A stretch of DNA of 64,000 bases from Callorhinus ursinus. Taxonomy: Eukaryota > Chordata > Mammalia > Carnivora > Otariidae. How positions within the stretch are numbered: position 1 is the stretch's first letter; the number at the start of each line of letters is the position of its first letter. The position numbers and the translations under genes were made by a program. The notes beneath the pieces are model-generated. The model searched no databases and was not told the DNA's origin. It was given only the letters and a program-made list of their open reading frames with translations. The stretch is from positions 672,489 through 736,488 of the forward strand of contig NW_020313278.1 in the NCBI RefSeq assembly GCF_003265705.1, given 5' to 3'. Below are positions 23,610 to 34,312 of this stretch, piece by piece.

Positions 23610-23985
23610 TGGCTCCCACGCTGTGAGCCTCTAAAACTTAGTGGCTTCAGACGATGATTGATCATTATCTCCCCCACTTCTGTGGGTTGGCCAGCCTGAG
23701 TTGGGTGCTCCTGGCTTAGGGTCCGTTGTGCAGTGCTGGGCCAGGTGCAGCTGGGGCTGGAATCATCCGAAGGCTTGACTGGGCTAGACGTCCAAGATGG
23801 CTTCTTCACCCCCAGGCCTGGCACCACAGTGCTCCTGACCTCTCTCTCCATGGGGGGGGCTCTGCCTCCAGGACCTCCTCTGGTGACCTGGGCTTCTCAT
23901 GGCTCAAACGTCTCCCACGTAGTCCCTTCTTCCATGGAGGCAGGCCAGGGGCCATGCCTGGACTGGCACCACATCACTTCCACCA
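23610..23985. mobile_element. Ancient interspersed repeat
   Basis: AAAACTTAGTGGCTTCAGAC, CCGAAGGCTTGACTGGGCTA and CAAGATGGCTTCTTCACCC belong to a widespread old mammalian repeat also present at 50358-50690. I do not assign a family name. Confidence 0.55.
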
Positions 23986-23999
23986 TGTTTTTTCGTGTT

Positions 24000-24350
24000 T
24001 AATAGCTCTGTCGTGGCATAGCATACATATGATATGTATGACATATCATACAATTCACCCCTTCAAAGCATACAATTTGGGTATATGACATTATTAATGT
24101 TTTCAAATTGTAGTAAAATATATGTCACCAAATTTGACATTTTTCAGTGTACAATTCAGTGGCATGAATTACATACACAAGGATGTGCAAACCTCACCAC
24201 TATCTGGTTCCAAAACCTTTTCATCTCCCCAAATAGAAATTCTGCAACCAATAAGCAGTAACTCCAGCAACCAGTAACCTTAAACCTACTTTCCGTCTCT
24301 GCAAATTTGCCTGCTGTCGATGTGTCATGGATGTGGATCATACACCATCC
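24000..24350 (-). mobile_element. Old L1 remnant
   Basis: Contains ACAATTCAGTGGCATGAATT and CCAAATAGAAATTCTGCAAC, common in L1 3' regions read in reverse. No usable frame. Confidence 0.7.
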
Positions 24351-25099
24351 TTCTGTGTCTGGCTTCTGGGTAGGAGGCCATGGGGGGTGCCCTGGGGGTT
24401 TGGACACGTGTGGCAGTGGTGCAGGTGGGAGAACCAGGCAGATTCTGGATCTGTTCCCAAGGTGAAGCCAGTGGGATTACCGATGGGTCAGACGGAATCC
24501 TGTAGAGGGGGCCCCTGGAACGGTTGGGTGGCCTGGAGCCTCGTGTGGGCCCCCAACCCAGGTGCAGGTGACCACACAGCTCTGTTGTCATCCTGTCATT
24601 TCAACGGGAACCGACTATTTGTATTAAGTGATACTGCTTTCCAGACAGAATAGTGATGTAAAATTACTTAAACTTATTTGTTAAAAAGCAAAATCATTTC
24701 AAGGGAAAGGGTTTTACAAATACTGGCCAATACAGCAAAACGAGGCAGACCACAGGTGCCGAGTCTGGAGAAGCACACCTCTCCAGCGCTGCTGATGTGT
24801 TGGCAGAAAAACCAGACACTGTCTGCTGTGGAAAGCGGCGGGGTGTGCATGCCCTCTCGAAAAGCCAAACTCCTTGTGGAATGGACCAACGTGGACCACG
24901 GGTTTGTTATTGGGAAGACGGGACAGATCTGCGGCTTCAAGGCCGTGAGTCCCTGGATGGAAAGTCGACGAACTGTGTGCAAAGGGCCAGATGGTAAATG
25001 CCCTCGGCTTGTGGCCCTGTGGTTTCTGTCATGGCTTCTCCGCTCTGCCAGCCTAGCTCTTAAAGGCAGCTGTAGCAGCCGAAGATGATTGCGTGTTCC

Positions 25100-26100
25100 A
25101 GAAATGTTTATCTGCAAAATCAGGCAGCTAGCCAGCATTTGTAGACCCCTAGCCTAGAGTCTGAATCCCCGGGTGGCAAAGTGGCAGAGCATCCTCTTCT
25201 GGGACCTTCTGTGAACTCCAGACCCCCAGACTCCGAGCTGAAGCTCGAGCTTCCACCCCGCCCCCACCCAGCGGCCGTCCTGGGGTGAGCTGAGAAATCC
25301 CATTTCGTGTCGACTGAACTCCTGCCGACGTTGGCCCACTTTCACCTTGTAAGCATTTCCACCTGGGGATTGGAATCTGGTTTGACCTGGTTCAATGCCA
25401 GAAAACTAATGTAGTTTTTATAGTCCATTTGGAAGCTCATCTCCTCTTTCCACACCTTCGAAAACTACACTGAACACGGATCAATTTTCAAGTGCCTCTG
25501 GGCTCTGTGTTAATGCCATGTCAAATTATTCAGTAGTTGTTTTCCTATAATTAAATGTCTAGAAGCATTCGCCTGCCATTAACTGAGGCTGCGCTCACCC
25601 CTCTTACGCCTTCTTTCTGTAAATTATTCGAGAAAGCCAGAGAGGCATCTTTCCTCCAAACATTGGAGTAAACTAATAATGCACATCATCACGATGATTC
25701 AGAAAATACAAAAAAGTAGACTGCCACCCATAGATGAAAGATAAAAGTGTTGAACAGAAAATACGTTTCTTTCTTTCAAGCCTTGCTTTCCCATGTACTG
25801 GTTTATGGTTTTGTTTTTGTGCCTTGACAAAATTATAGCCAGACTGCATGTAAAATTTCCTGGTTCTTTCTCTCTCATTACATTGCTTCGAAAATCATTT
25901 CCCTGCCTTTTTACATAGTTTTCGGTAAATAATTAAGTTGTTGTATCACAGCTAATTTGAGGGGTCCCCTACTGCTGGTTGTTTACCTTGTTTTCTGCTG
26001 TCCACTCTTGTAAACTACCCTGTTGTTACCATCTCTGAGCTTGGAACTGTTCCTCTGTTGAGGATTACTTGCATTAGCTAAATTTCTGGAGGTGGAATTA
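25100..26100. other. Repeat-poor block in intron 1
   Basis: No SINE, L1 or MIR is recognised from about 25100 to 26100. The right half is AT-rich with homeodomain-like TAATTAAAT/AATTAAGTTG. No gene seen. Confidence 0.35.
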
Positions 26101-26123
26101 TGTGGGGTTAAAATAGTTAATAT

Positions 26124-26152
26124 CTTGAGCTTGCTTTGGTAGCACATGTACG
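26124..26152 (+). pseudogene. U6 snRNA 5'-end retroposed fragment
   Basis: The 29 bases read TTGCTTTGGTAGCACATGTA in the core, matching the 5' end of U6 snRNA (…TTGCTTCGGCAGCACATATAC…) with a few changes. Identical 14-bp flanks AAAATAGTTAATAT at 26110-26123 and 26153-26166 are a target-site duplication, so it arrived by retroposition. Far too short to be a functional RNA gene. Confidence 0.8.
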
Positions 26153-26169
26153 AAAATAGTTAATATTTC

Positions 26170-26397
26170 GGGCGCCTGGGTGGCTCAGTTGGTTAAGCGA
26201 CTGCCTTCGGCTCAGGTCATGATCCTGGAGTCCCGGGATCGAGTCCCGCATCGGGCTCCCTGCTCAGCAGGGAGTCTGCTTCTCCCTCTGACCCTCTTCC
26301 CTCTCATGCTCTCTATCTCTCATTCTCTCTCTCTCAAATAAATAAATAAAATCTTTAAAAAATAAATAAATAAATAAATAAATAAAATCTTTAAAAA
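26170..26397 (+). mobile_element. SINEC inserted beside a U6 fragment
   Basis: Head GGGCGCCTGGGTGGCTCAG, with a tail lengthened by (AAAT)n and a second AAATCTTTAAAA block. Target duplication AAAATAGTTAATATTTC at 26153-26169 and 26398-26414. The left copy is itself part of an older duplication around the U6 fragment. Confidence 0.97.
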
Positions 26398-26854
26398 AAA
26401 ATAGTTAATATTTCTTGATTCCTAGTGGCTACACTGTTTTCCAAAAGGTATCTGCACCCAGATAGTCTCCGGCAGGGTCTGTTTGGAGAGCCAGGGGTGA
26501 TGTTCTGACTTTCAGACCTGAGATCAGAAAGGCATTAGCTTAACTCCTGGTCAGTTGCTTTTTCCTTCTGGGTATCATTTCAAAGAGAGGAAACTGACTC
26601 TATACCTAACACACTCCCTGGATTTTACAAAGCAGTTAGAGAGAGGAGGCAGGCTTCATAGTTCCTGTGGCCAGTGATGCTATTTCTGCATACTAGCCAT
26701 TTGCCCACGTTTCTTGGTAGAGCCTCTAGACCCTTTGGGTTAGGACTTTGCACACAGTAGGATATTGACAACTTTTTAAAAAAATAGAAGTGTCATTCGG
26801 GCAAGTTGCCTTTCTTCTAAGCCCTCGGGTCTCTTATGTGTAAGATGGAAATAG

Positions 26855-27330
26855 TAAGAATTCATTCAGCAGACACTGAACATGCCCATTGTGTGTGCCA
26901 GGCATTGTGCCATCTGCTAGGGACACACCGCATCTCTGGGGAATGGGGAATGGCATGGAAGGCACACATTCAGGTGATACACAAATGAATATACATGTGC
27001 AAAAGGTGGTAAGTGGCAAGAAACAATACCACTCTAAGAAATTACAGTGGATGCTTTTATTTCCCTGTGGTTAAGGAAAAAGCTTCTCTGAGGAAGTAAT
27101 ATAGGATGTTTGAAACCTGAGGCATGCCTGGAAGTTGACCTAGCAGACGTGAGGGAAACCATCCAGGCAGTAAGAATAGTCCATGCAAAGGCCCTGAGGC
27201 TCCAGAGCTCTGTGCTTTGCAGGAATCAGAGGCAGGGGTTGCTTGGGCAGCCTCCCAGAGGCCTTATGAAAGCCTGGGAACCAACGCTGAGCCGAGAAGT
27301 GACAAGCTGAGGGTGCAGGAGCAGGAAGAT
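26855..27330 (+). mobile_element. L2 fragment
   Basis: TCATTCAGCAGACACTGAAC, GTGTGCCAGGCATTGTGCCA, TTCTCTGAGGAAGTAATATA and CAAAGGCCCTGAGGCTCC follow the L2 3' order. Confidence 0.7.
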
Positions 27331-28149
27331 GTCTGTCCCAGCAGTAGATGACCATGGTGGTCTGAAGGAGGTGGTGAAAATGAAGGAGAGAAACGGATGA
27401 ATCAGAGTCCTATTTCAGACGCAGATCAGAGTTCCCTTTCTGGCTCCCTTCTCTGGTTTCACCATCCAGCTGATGACCAAACAGGTCAAGGAGTCAGCAC
27501 TCAAGTATGGTTGGCTTCTAAGTGAGTCTGCAAGAGACAAGAGTGAAGCCTGCGTTTCTGAGGCAGCAGCAGTTCTATGGAACCAAAGAGCTGGCTGGAC
27601 TAAGCTCCAGTGCATCCTGGCCAGGAGTTGGGGATGTTGGCAGCTCCAGGGCACGTATCTCTCAGCTCTGGCCACGATCATCCCAAAACCAGTGTCAGCA
27701 TCCCCATCCCCTGTGAGACACAGCCAGTTCTTGCATGTCACAGGTCAGATGTGGCCCAAACAGGAGGGGCACGCGAGAGCCAGCCCGCCTTCCCACATGC
27801 GATCCCACGAAGGAACGAGGCCACCACTGTGTCCAACAGGGAGCTGCTCTGAGGGTGTAGATGCTGGACTTGACTGGTCCCTCTAATTCACATCCCATCA
27901 AGACAAAAGGAGGCCCATGAGTGGAGGCATTCATTGTCTGGTTTATTATTTTTTAAGATCCCACGCAGGTACAAAGTTCAGAGCTAGTTGCAGACTTTTT
28001 AGCTAATGCTTAAATGATCTTATGTATTGATTAATCACATTGTTTAAAATTAAGTGCCATGAGTCAAATCCTCCTCTTGGGAGTTTAATTTTTACAGACC
28101 CGTGTGACTGACGTGTTGAAATGGGATATTTGGCATCCGTTGGTGGCTC

Positions 28150-28385
28150 TGTGAGGGGCTAGGTTTCTGGATGAACTTTGGTTCAAACTCCAGCTCTTTG
28201 GGTAGGTAATTAGTTCTATGATCTTGGGCACGTTCCCTAAGCTACCTGAGCTACATGTTTCTCCTCTGTAGCTTGTAAGAGCACCTGCTTCCCAGAGTCG
28301 TGAGAATAAGTGGACTCATATATGTGAAATAATTAGTCAGAACAGGGCCAGGCATATAGCAGGTACTTAGTAAATGATGGACAAT
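28150..28385 (+). mobile_element. MIR fragment
   Basis: GTTCAAACTCCAGCTCTTTG, ATGATCTTGGGCACGTTCCC and AGGGCCAGGCATATAGCAGG match nearly the full MIR order. Confidence 0.75.
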
Positions 28386-28797
28386 ATCGTTAAGGTTTGG
28401 ATTCATTTCAGGAGTGTAGAAACTAAGCTGTGGCTCCTGAGCACCCGAAATGTAGCTCATCTGTACTGACGGGTGCTATAAGCCTAAAATACACACGGGA
28501 TTTCCAAGATGTAGCAGGACCAAAGATATTAAAATCTCATTGATTAGTTTTCATATTGGTTATTTTCTGAAATGATGATTTTTTTATATATCAAGTTGAA
28601 TAGAACATACAACTAACATTAATTTCATCTGTTCCCCTTTTTTGGGTAATATAGGCACTAGAAAATTTTAAATTCCTTCTGTGTCTTGCATTTATATTTC
28701 TTTTTGACAGCACTGATCTAAAGGCATGACTTAAGAAGCAGGAATGATTAAGCAATGGGAAAAGCATGGAATTTATAGCCAGAAGGATTTAGGGGCT

Positions 28798-29006
28798 TGG
28801 GGCACCTGGGAGGCGGAGTCGGTGAAGCGTCTGCCTTTGGCTCAGGTCACAGTCCCAGGGTCCTGGGATCGAGCCCCATGTGGGGCTCCCCGCTCAGCGG
28901 GGAGTCTGCCTGTCCCTGCCCCTCTGTCCCCCCACCCCCACTCATGCACACGCTCTCTCTCTCAAATAAATAAATAAGTAAATTTTTATTTAAAAAAAAA
29001 GAAAAA
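28798..29006 (+). mobile_element. SINEC, first of a tandem pair
   Basis: Head GGGGCACCTGGGAGGCGGAG and an A-rich tail that runs directly into a second SINEC. The outer target duplication AGAAGGATTTAGGGG (28781-28795) versus AGAAAGATTTAAGGA (about 29228-29242) spans both elements. Confidence 0.93.
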
Positions 29007-29224
29007 GGGTGCCTGGGTGGCTCAGATGGTTAAGCGTCTGCCTTCGGCTCAGGTCATGATCCCAGGGTCCTGGGATCAAGTCCCGCATCGGGCTCCCTGC
29101 TCCTTGGGAGCCTGCTTCTCCCTCTGCTTCTCTCTCTCTCTCTCTCTCTCCCCCTCTGTCTCTCATGAATAAATAAATAAAATCTAAAAAAAATAAATAA
29201 AAAAAAGAAAAAAAGAAAAAAAAG
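29007..29224 (+). mobile_element. SINEC, second of a tandem pair
   Basis: GGGTGCCTGGGTGGCTCAGA head, a long (CT)n block and an AAATAAATAAAATCT A-rich tail. It most likely inserted into the A-tail of the preceding copy. Confidence 0.94.
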
Positions 29225-29239
29225 GAAGAAAGATTTAAG

Positions 29240-29425
29240 GACTTATCTGGGTAGCACCATGCTCTGGATGCTACTAGGGAAGCCCCTTAACCTCTGTGCA
29301 CCTCGGCTTTCTCATCTGCAAAGTGGGAGCAAAAATCCCTACCACCAAAGAGTTTTGAGGCTTAAATGAAACTGTGTATGTGATGTGCTGAGCTGTGTCC
29401 TCAGCACAGGATAGGTGCTCAGACA
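29240..29425 (+). mobile_element. MIR fragment
   Basis: GGCTTTCTCATCTGCAAAGT, TTGAGGCTTAAATGAAACTG and CAGCACAGGATAGGTGCTCA follow the MIR 3' half. Confidence 0.7.
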
Positions 29426-30064
29426 GAAATACGTGCTCGGTGGGCTTAGCATTCCAAGGTGGCTGAGTAGGCCCTGAAGATGCATTCATAACTACCTTTC
29501 AGTGGTTCAGCAAGCTGACCTTGGCATGCTGTTCTCACCCCCGTCACCACATTTGACCTTTCAGAAGGACCCCGGGAGGTATAGTCAGCCCCTCATAGAG
29601 CTGGACAGACAGAGGCCTAGGAGCCTTTCAGGGTTTGAGCAGGAACTGGAAACCAGGTGTTCTCCTGTCAACCTTGTGCTTTCCGGAAACTTGCAAAGTT
29701 TTCTAGAGGCAGGTTTCAGTCTCACTTCCCCTCCAGTCAGATGGTGTCCACAGACATCCACAGGCATCCCCTGAACCAGAGAAAAGACCAACACCTAATA
29801 CAGCCCAGCAGCCTGCAGGGCAAGCTTGCCTGGTAGAGCAAATGTGGTGCTGTGTGTTACTGAGGCAGACTGGAAGGTTAGGAAAGGCACCCCTGGCCTC
29901 CTGGTCTCCAGCCTGGTGAAGAACAGTGTTGTCAGAGCTCACGAAGCCGTGCTCCCTGGACGCACTGGCACCCACTTCTGTCTCAAACCAACCTGGTGCC
30001 CAAGTATAGGAGCTGCTGGGGACACAGGAGACCTTGCCCCCTACATGCTGCATTGCAATGTGCT

Positions 30065-30365
30065 TTAACTTAATAGTTTGAACACTTTCTCTCATCAGTA
30101 CATAAAGCACTACCTCATTCTCTTTATCGGATGAATGTTATTCTGTGTTACGGATGCACCAGAATTTATTTAGCCAGTTCCCAGTGATGGACATTTAGGT
30201 TGCTTTCCATTTGTGTCAATGAGGCAAATTCCTTCAAATAGAATGATGCTGCAAAAAAGTGGTTGGTGCAAAAGTTTATAGATTTTGATTAAAATGCTCT
30301 CCAAGGTATGTGTATAAAAGTGTAGCCCCGCCAGCAATGTGTGAGGTGCACGTTCCCCCACACTG
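30065..30365 (-). mobile_element. Old L1 remnant
   Basis: Contains GGACATTTAGGTTGCTTTCC and CCCGCCAGCAATGTGTGAGG, characteristic of reversed L1 ORF2 ends. Confidence 0.75.
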
Positions 30366-30819
30366 TCAACATGCCCAGATAGTTCATCATAGGAGGTCAG
30401 TGTGGAAAAAGCAGAGGGAGAGTGAGGTGGCCGCTGGGAGGCTGGGGCAGCTGTCCAACTAGGACACTGGGTAGTGTCCTAGTGGAGGACACTAGGGAAT
30501 CCAGCCTCCACACTAGGGTGGAGGCTCGAGCTACAGTGGAGGCCAAATCCAGGGTGTGGTGCTGAGCAAAGGTAACCAGACAGAGGAACCAAGCATGGGT
30601 CTCGGGTTTCCGCCTTGAACAAATCGGGTCTGTTTACTGAAATGCTGCACGTAGGAAAGGGATTAAGTATGTGAAGGGAAAACGATGGTTTTAGCTGAGA
30701 TCCTACTGAGCTCAGTATGCAGGACATCCTGTTGGCTGTATCTACTGTCCCAGGGAGGAAGATTTGGGGATGGTGAATCTTTTGTGGAAACTGTGAGTGT
30801 GCGTGAGCTCTCCCTGGAG

Positions 30820-30990
30820 TGCATGGATGGATGGGTGGGTGGGTGGATGGATGGACAGATGGATGGACAAACAGGTGGATGGATGGGTGGATGGACAGAC
30901 AGGTGGATGGATGAATGGAAGAGAAGACGGATGAGTGGGTGAGTAGGTGGACAGAAGGATGGATAGATGGACAGATGGGCAGATGGATGA
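30820..30990 (+). repeat. (GGAT)n microsatellite with GGACA(GA) variants
   Basis: About 170 bp of TGGATGGATGGG and TGGACAGATGGA units, moderately diverged. Open frames through it give repetitive [14 protein letters not shown] peptides with no meaning. Confidence 0.93.
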
Positions 30991-31259
30991 CAGAAATCTA
31001 GACTCTATTCTGTTTAGATAGGACCATATGAAATTGCTGTCTCTGTTCAAAAATGACAAAATACTTAATTTTATGCAGGCTAAAGTATTTGAGGGGGAAA
31101 GGCACATCACGATGTTTGCAGTTTACTTTGAAATGCATCAGAAACAGAGCGGATTCACGGATGGATAGCAGGGTAGATGTGTGATAAAGTGAGCCTGGTA
31201 CAATGGGATCATCAGGAGCTGGGGTGGAAGCAGCATACAGGTATTCACTGTCAAATTCA

Positions 31260-31720
31260 GTGTTTCTCTAGGTTGGAAATTGCCACAGTAAATTCATGGA
31301 AAATGTTTTTCAATGGTCAAATGTTGGCAATTTCATGTGGTTTCACTTAATATGTATTCCTCATTTGGCCAAGAGAGCCTTCTGGGTTCCCATCTGTGGC
31401 ACCAACAGATCTGCCTTACAGGGTTTCTTTGGCTCTATTCTTCCCAGAGTTGGGGGCTGGGGGTCGGCGTACCTCCCTCCTGGAGTTAACAAAATACTTG
31501 AATTGCCCTAATGAGCTGATTACAGCGCCAAGTTCGTTGGTATCTGGCTTGTAATAATTATAGATTTCCTTTGCGATTTGATCCCATTGGTTGCCACAGC
31601 AACAGCGTAATAGCTCAACTGAAGTACTGTCACAGTGATTTAGAACCAACATGTCTCTTGCAGCCTCCCATCCGGGTGCCCCCACCCCCTTGCTATCGTC
31701 ATGGCAACTGATGAGCAGCA
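31260..31720. promoter_or_regulatory. Candidate intronic regulatory block with RFX X-boxes
   Basis: This repeat-free, partly AT-rich block contains a perfect X-box-type palindrome GTTGCC-AC-AGCAAC (31590-31603, consensus GTNRCC-N(0-3)-RGYAAC) and, about 100 bp on, ATCGTC-AT-GGCAAC (31697-31710) with one perfect half. RFX factors bind such sites in ciliary, neuronal and endocrine genes. The look of the block (no repeats, balanced composition) suggests constraint, which cannot be tested here. Confidence 0.45.
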
Positions 31721-32719
31721 CATGACCAAAAGCTTTGTGTCCCCCCTCCTTCCTTCTTCTCCCCTCCCCATCTTGCAACCAACCATCCCCGCTTCCTCTC
31801 CTGGGCCCCCTGTGGACAGGCGTTGACCCCAGCTTGGGCTATACTTGGGGGGCGGTGCTAGAGTAATCGATGCCCCAAACCCCCCACCCAGAGAGGAGGT
31901 CACATGGATGGTCAGAGCCACAGATGCCCCTTTAGCCCCTTAGGGGTCTTGGAGATGACTTGGCGCCCCTCAGAGCCCCTTCATGTCTGAGGCCATGCCA
32001 CAGGCAGGATCTGCTGTGCCTCCCCCACAGGAGAGCTGCAGGAGGCGGGGCATTGAGAAATCCCAAGCCTTGGATCACTGCTTTGTACTCCAGGGGTCCC
32101 GAGCTTATGAGAGAAAAATCTAGGAACATGCCCCTGGAAGGAGAAGGTGGGGGGCTGGCAGAGAGCCTATTTCAGAAGGTCCCAGGTCAGGGGGCTCATC
32201 CTTCTGGTCTCAACTGAGCTGGGCTTAAAATGTCTTTTTAAACAGTCCATGTTCTATTTTTCTCTGTGTGTTTATCTCTCTCTCTCTCTTTTTTTTTTTT
32301 TTCCAGTCTCTGTGTGTCTTTGTTTCTGTGTGGATCTTTTCCTTTCTGTTTCTGCCTGAAACCTCTTTGAGAAGCTACCTCTCAGCCTCTCACTCTCTTC
32401 CCTCCCTCATCCTTCACCCCCTCTCCGTCCCCCTGCCTTTAGCACTTGCTAGGAACTGGCTGAGAGCATCCTTTGCCCAAAACTGCTTTGCTTCTGAGGC
32501 TTTTTTCCTCCCTCCTGTACCTGAGCCCATGTTTCGGGGACTGCCTGGAAGTCCAGAGCATCCTCCTGAGGGGGAGCTGGTACCCGGAGGCACCTCTTAG
32601 GATGAGTCCAGCCTGTCTCATCCCTGGGACTCTGCAGAATGGCATAGAGGAGGCGTTTTAAGCAGGCGGGAGCTGGCCTTGCTACAAGACCCTGACTACC
32701 AGGCACTGTGAGTGAAGAC

Positions 32720-32721
<2 letters not shown>

Positions 32722-32772
<51 letters not shown>
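32722..32772 (+). repeat. (TG)n microsatellite
   Basis: About 25 uninterrupted TG units, followed to about 32890 by a diffuse GT-rich zone (TGTGCATGTGTGTGTGTGCA). Such tracts can take the Z-DNA form and are length-polymorphic. Confidence 0.97.
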
Positions 32773-32773
<1 letters not shown>

Positions 32774-33316
32774 CTGATATGTATTTGCACGTATCTACTG
32801 GTGTATGGAGGTGTGTCTCAACATGTGTCAGTGGCTGTTACGCTAGTGTGTGTGCCCATGTGTGCACCTGTGCATGTGTGTGTGTGCAAGTGCGCCCGTG
32901 TATGGCTTTTGGTCTGAAGGACACACAACTGTATATGACAGATTTTTCAAGGACACTTAGTGGAGGGAGCACAGTGGGATGAGGCCCTTTAAAGTGGGAA
33001 CAGAGGGGGAGGGAGAAGAAAAAATTTTAAATCAAGTGGGAACAAAATAAACAAAAATGGTATTAAAATGACAGATAAGGGATTTTTTTTTGCCTGTGGG
33101 CTTGCAGAAGCATTTCTACACGGGTCTGCCTTCTGTCCCCAGGAAATGAAGTGAGGGTCACCTTGGAAAAGTATTTTTGCTCAAGCGCTAAAATGAATCC
33201 TTCCTTTCCGTTCTGAGGGCTCAGACAGCACACACGCACATACACCTGTCTCTTTGAAACTCGGGAATGGAAGGCTGGGGTGGTCGCCATCAGGGGCACT
33301 CTGCTTCACCTTGCAG

Positions 33317-33379
33317 GAGACCGGAGTTTGCTGTGAGAATCTCTTGCGTGATGGCCAGGATGGCCCATGCCAAGAGCAG
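33317..33379 (+). other. Candidate alternative 5' exon
   Basis: Acceptor-like CTGCTTCACCTTGCAG precedes the 63-bp segment and AGCAG|GTAGGA follows it. It lies in repeat-free sequence within intron 1 on the gene's strand and contains in-frame-unsupported ATGs. Only the splice-site pair supports it; transcript data are absent. Confidence 0.2.
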
Positions 33380-34130
33380 GTAGGAGGGAGCTTTGGATGG
33401 CGACCCCCCTCACATCTCACGCTTCTGCAGTCTATTAGAAGTTCATTTTGAGTTTTGTTTTGTTTTTGTTTTTTGTTTCACGGTGGCAGCCCGTGCCCCG
33501 AGAGGCGGCAAGAAGGAAGCAGGTTTAGAAAACAAAATTTCACTTGCAGGGCGAGATGTGGGAATCCAGGTGACTTGCCATTTTGTAGTTAGTGTGTGAG
33601 AGCCGGTGGCCACACCACCGGGGAAGGGGATCCTTCGAGCTTCGCCTGACCCTGAACACTGGGGAGGCTTGGCAGCCAGCCGCTCTAGATGAATGCTGAC
33701 TGCAGGCTGGCCACTCCCGGGGCGCCTTGGGGGAGAGGATGGGGCCAGAGATGGGCATGGACTCAGGAAGGCTGCAGGCCAAGGAGGGACAGATCCCGGT
33801 CCTCTGGCGCGGTTCCCTCGCCCTCAGAGGACTGCTGCCCTTGAACACCCTCCAGGATGGCATTCTTGTCCCCCTGCGCCGGGGCCTCCGTTTGCAACAG
33901 CTTCACCCCGTTGGTCCACCTGCCGAAGCCCTCATCACCTTTAAACCTCCTCTGTCCCTGCCTCTAGGGAATCTTGAACTTCCACCCGAGAAGAGCTGGT
34001 GCTGTACACCCTCCTCCACCTGCCCCCCAGTACCTTGTACCCCTGGCATTACATACCCTGCAGACCTTTTTCCATGTGCCCATGAGCTGCAGCCTATTTT
34101 ACAAGGACCTTAAGAAAAATATTGATTAAG

Positions 34131-34312
34131 GGGCGCCTGGGTGGCTCAGTCGTTAAGCGCCTGACTTCAGCTCAGGTTATGATCTCAGGGTCCTGGGATC
34201 GAGCCCCGCATCGGGCTCCCTGCTCGGCGGGAAGCCTGCTTCTCCCTCTCCCACTCCCCCTGCTTGTGTTCCCTCTCTTGCTGTGTCTCTCTCTCTGTCA
34301 AATGAATAAATA
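34131..34312 (+). mobile_element. Young SINEC
   Basis: GGGCGCCTGGGTGGCTCAGT head and AAATGAATAAAT tail. Perfect 19-bp target duplication AAGAAAAATATTGATTAAG at 34112-34130 and 34313-34331, suggesting a recent insertion. Confidence 0.97.

Noticed and set aside
26190..26260. tRNA-like A and B boxes in the SINEs
   Set aside because: These are the tRNA-derived heads of SINEC elements, not tRNA genes; no cloverleaf with correct 3' end.
30742..31110. Open frames rich in repeated His/Pro/Ser or Gly/Trp/Met/Asp
   Set aside because: Translations of the GGAT microsatellite.
32449..32982. Val-Cys and His-Thr repeat open frames
   Set aside because: Translations of the TG microsatellite and neighbouring GT-rich sequence.
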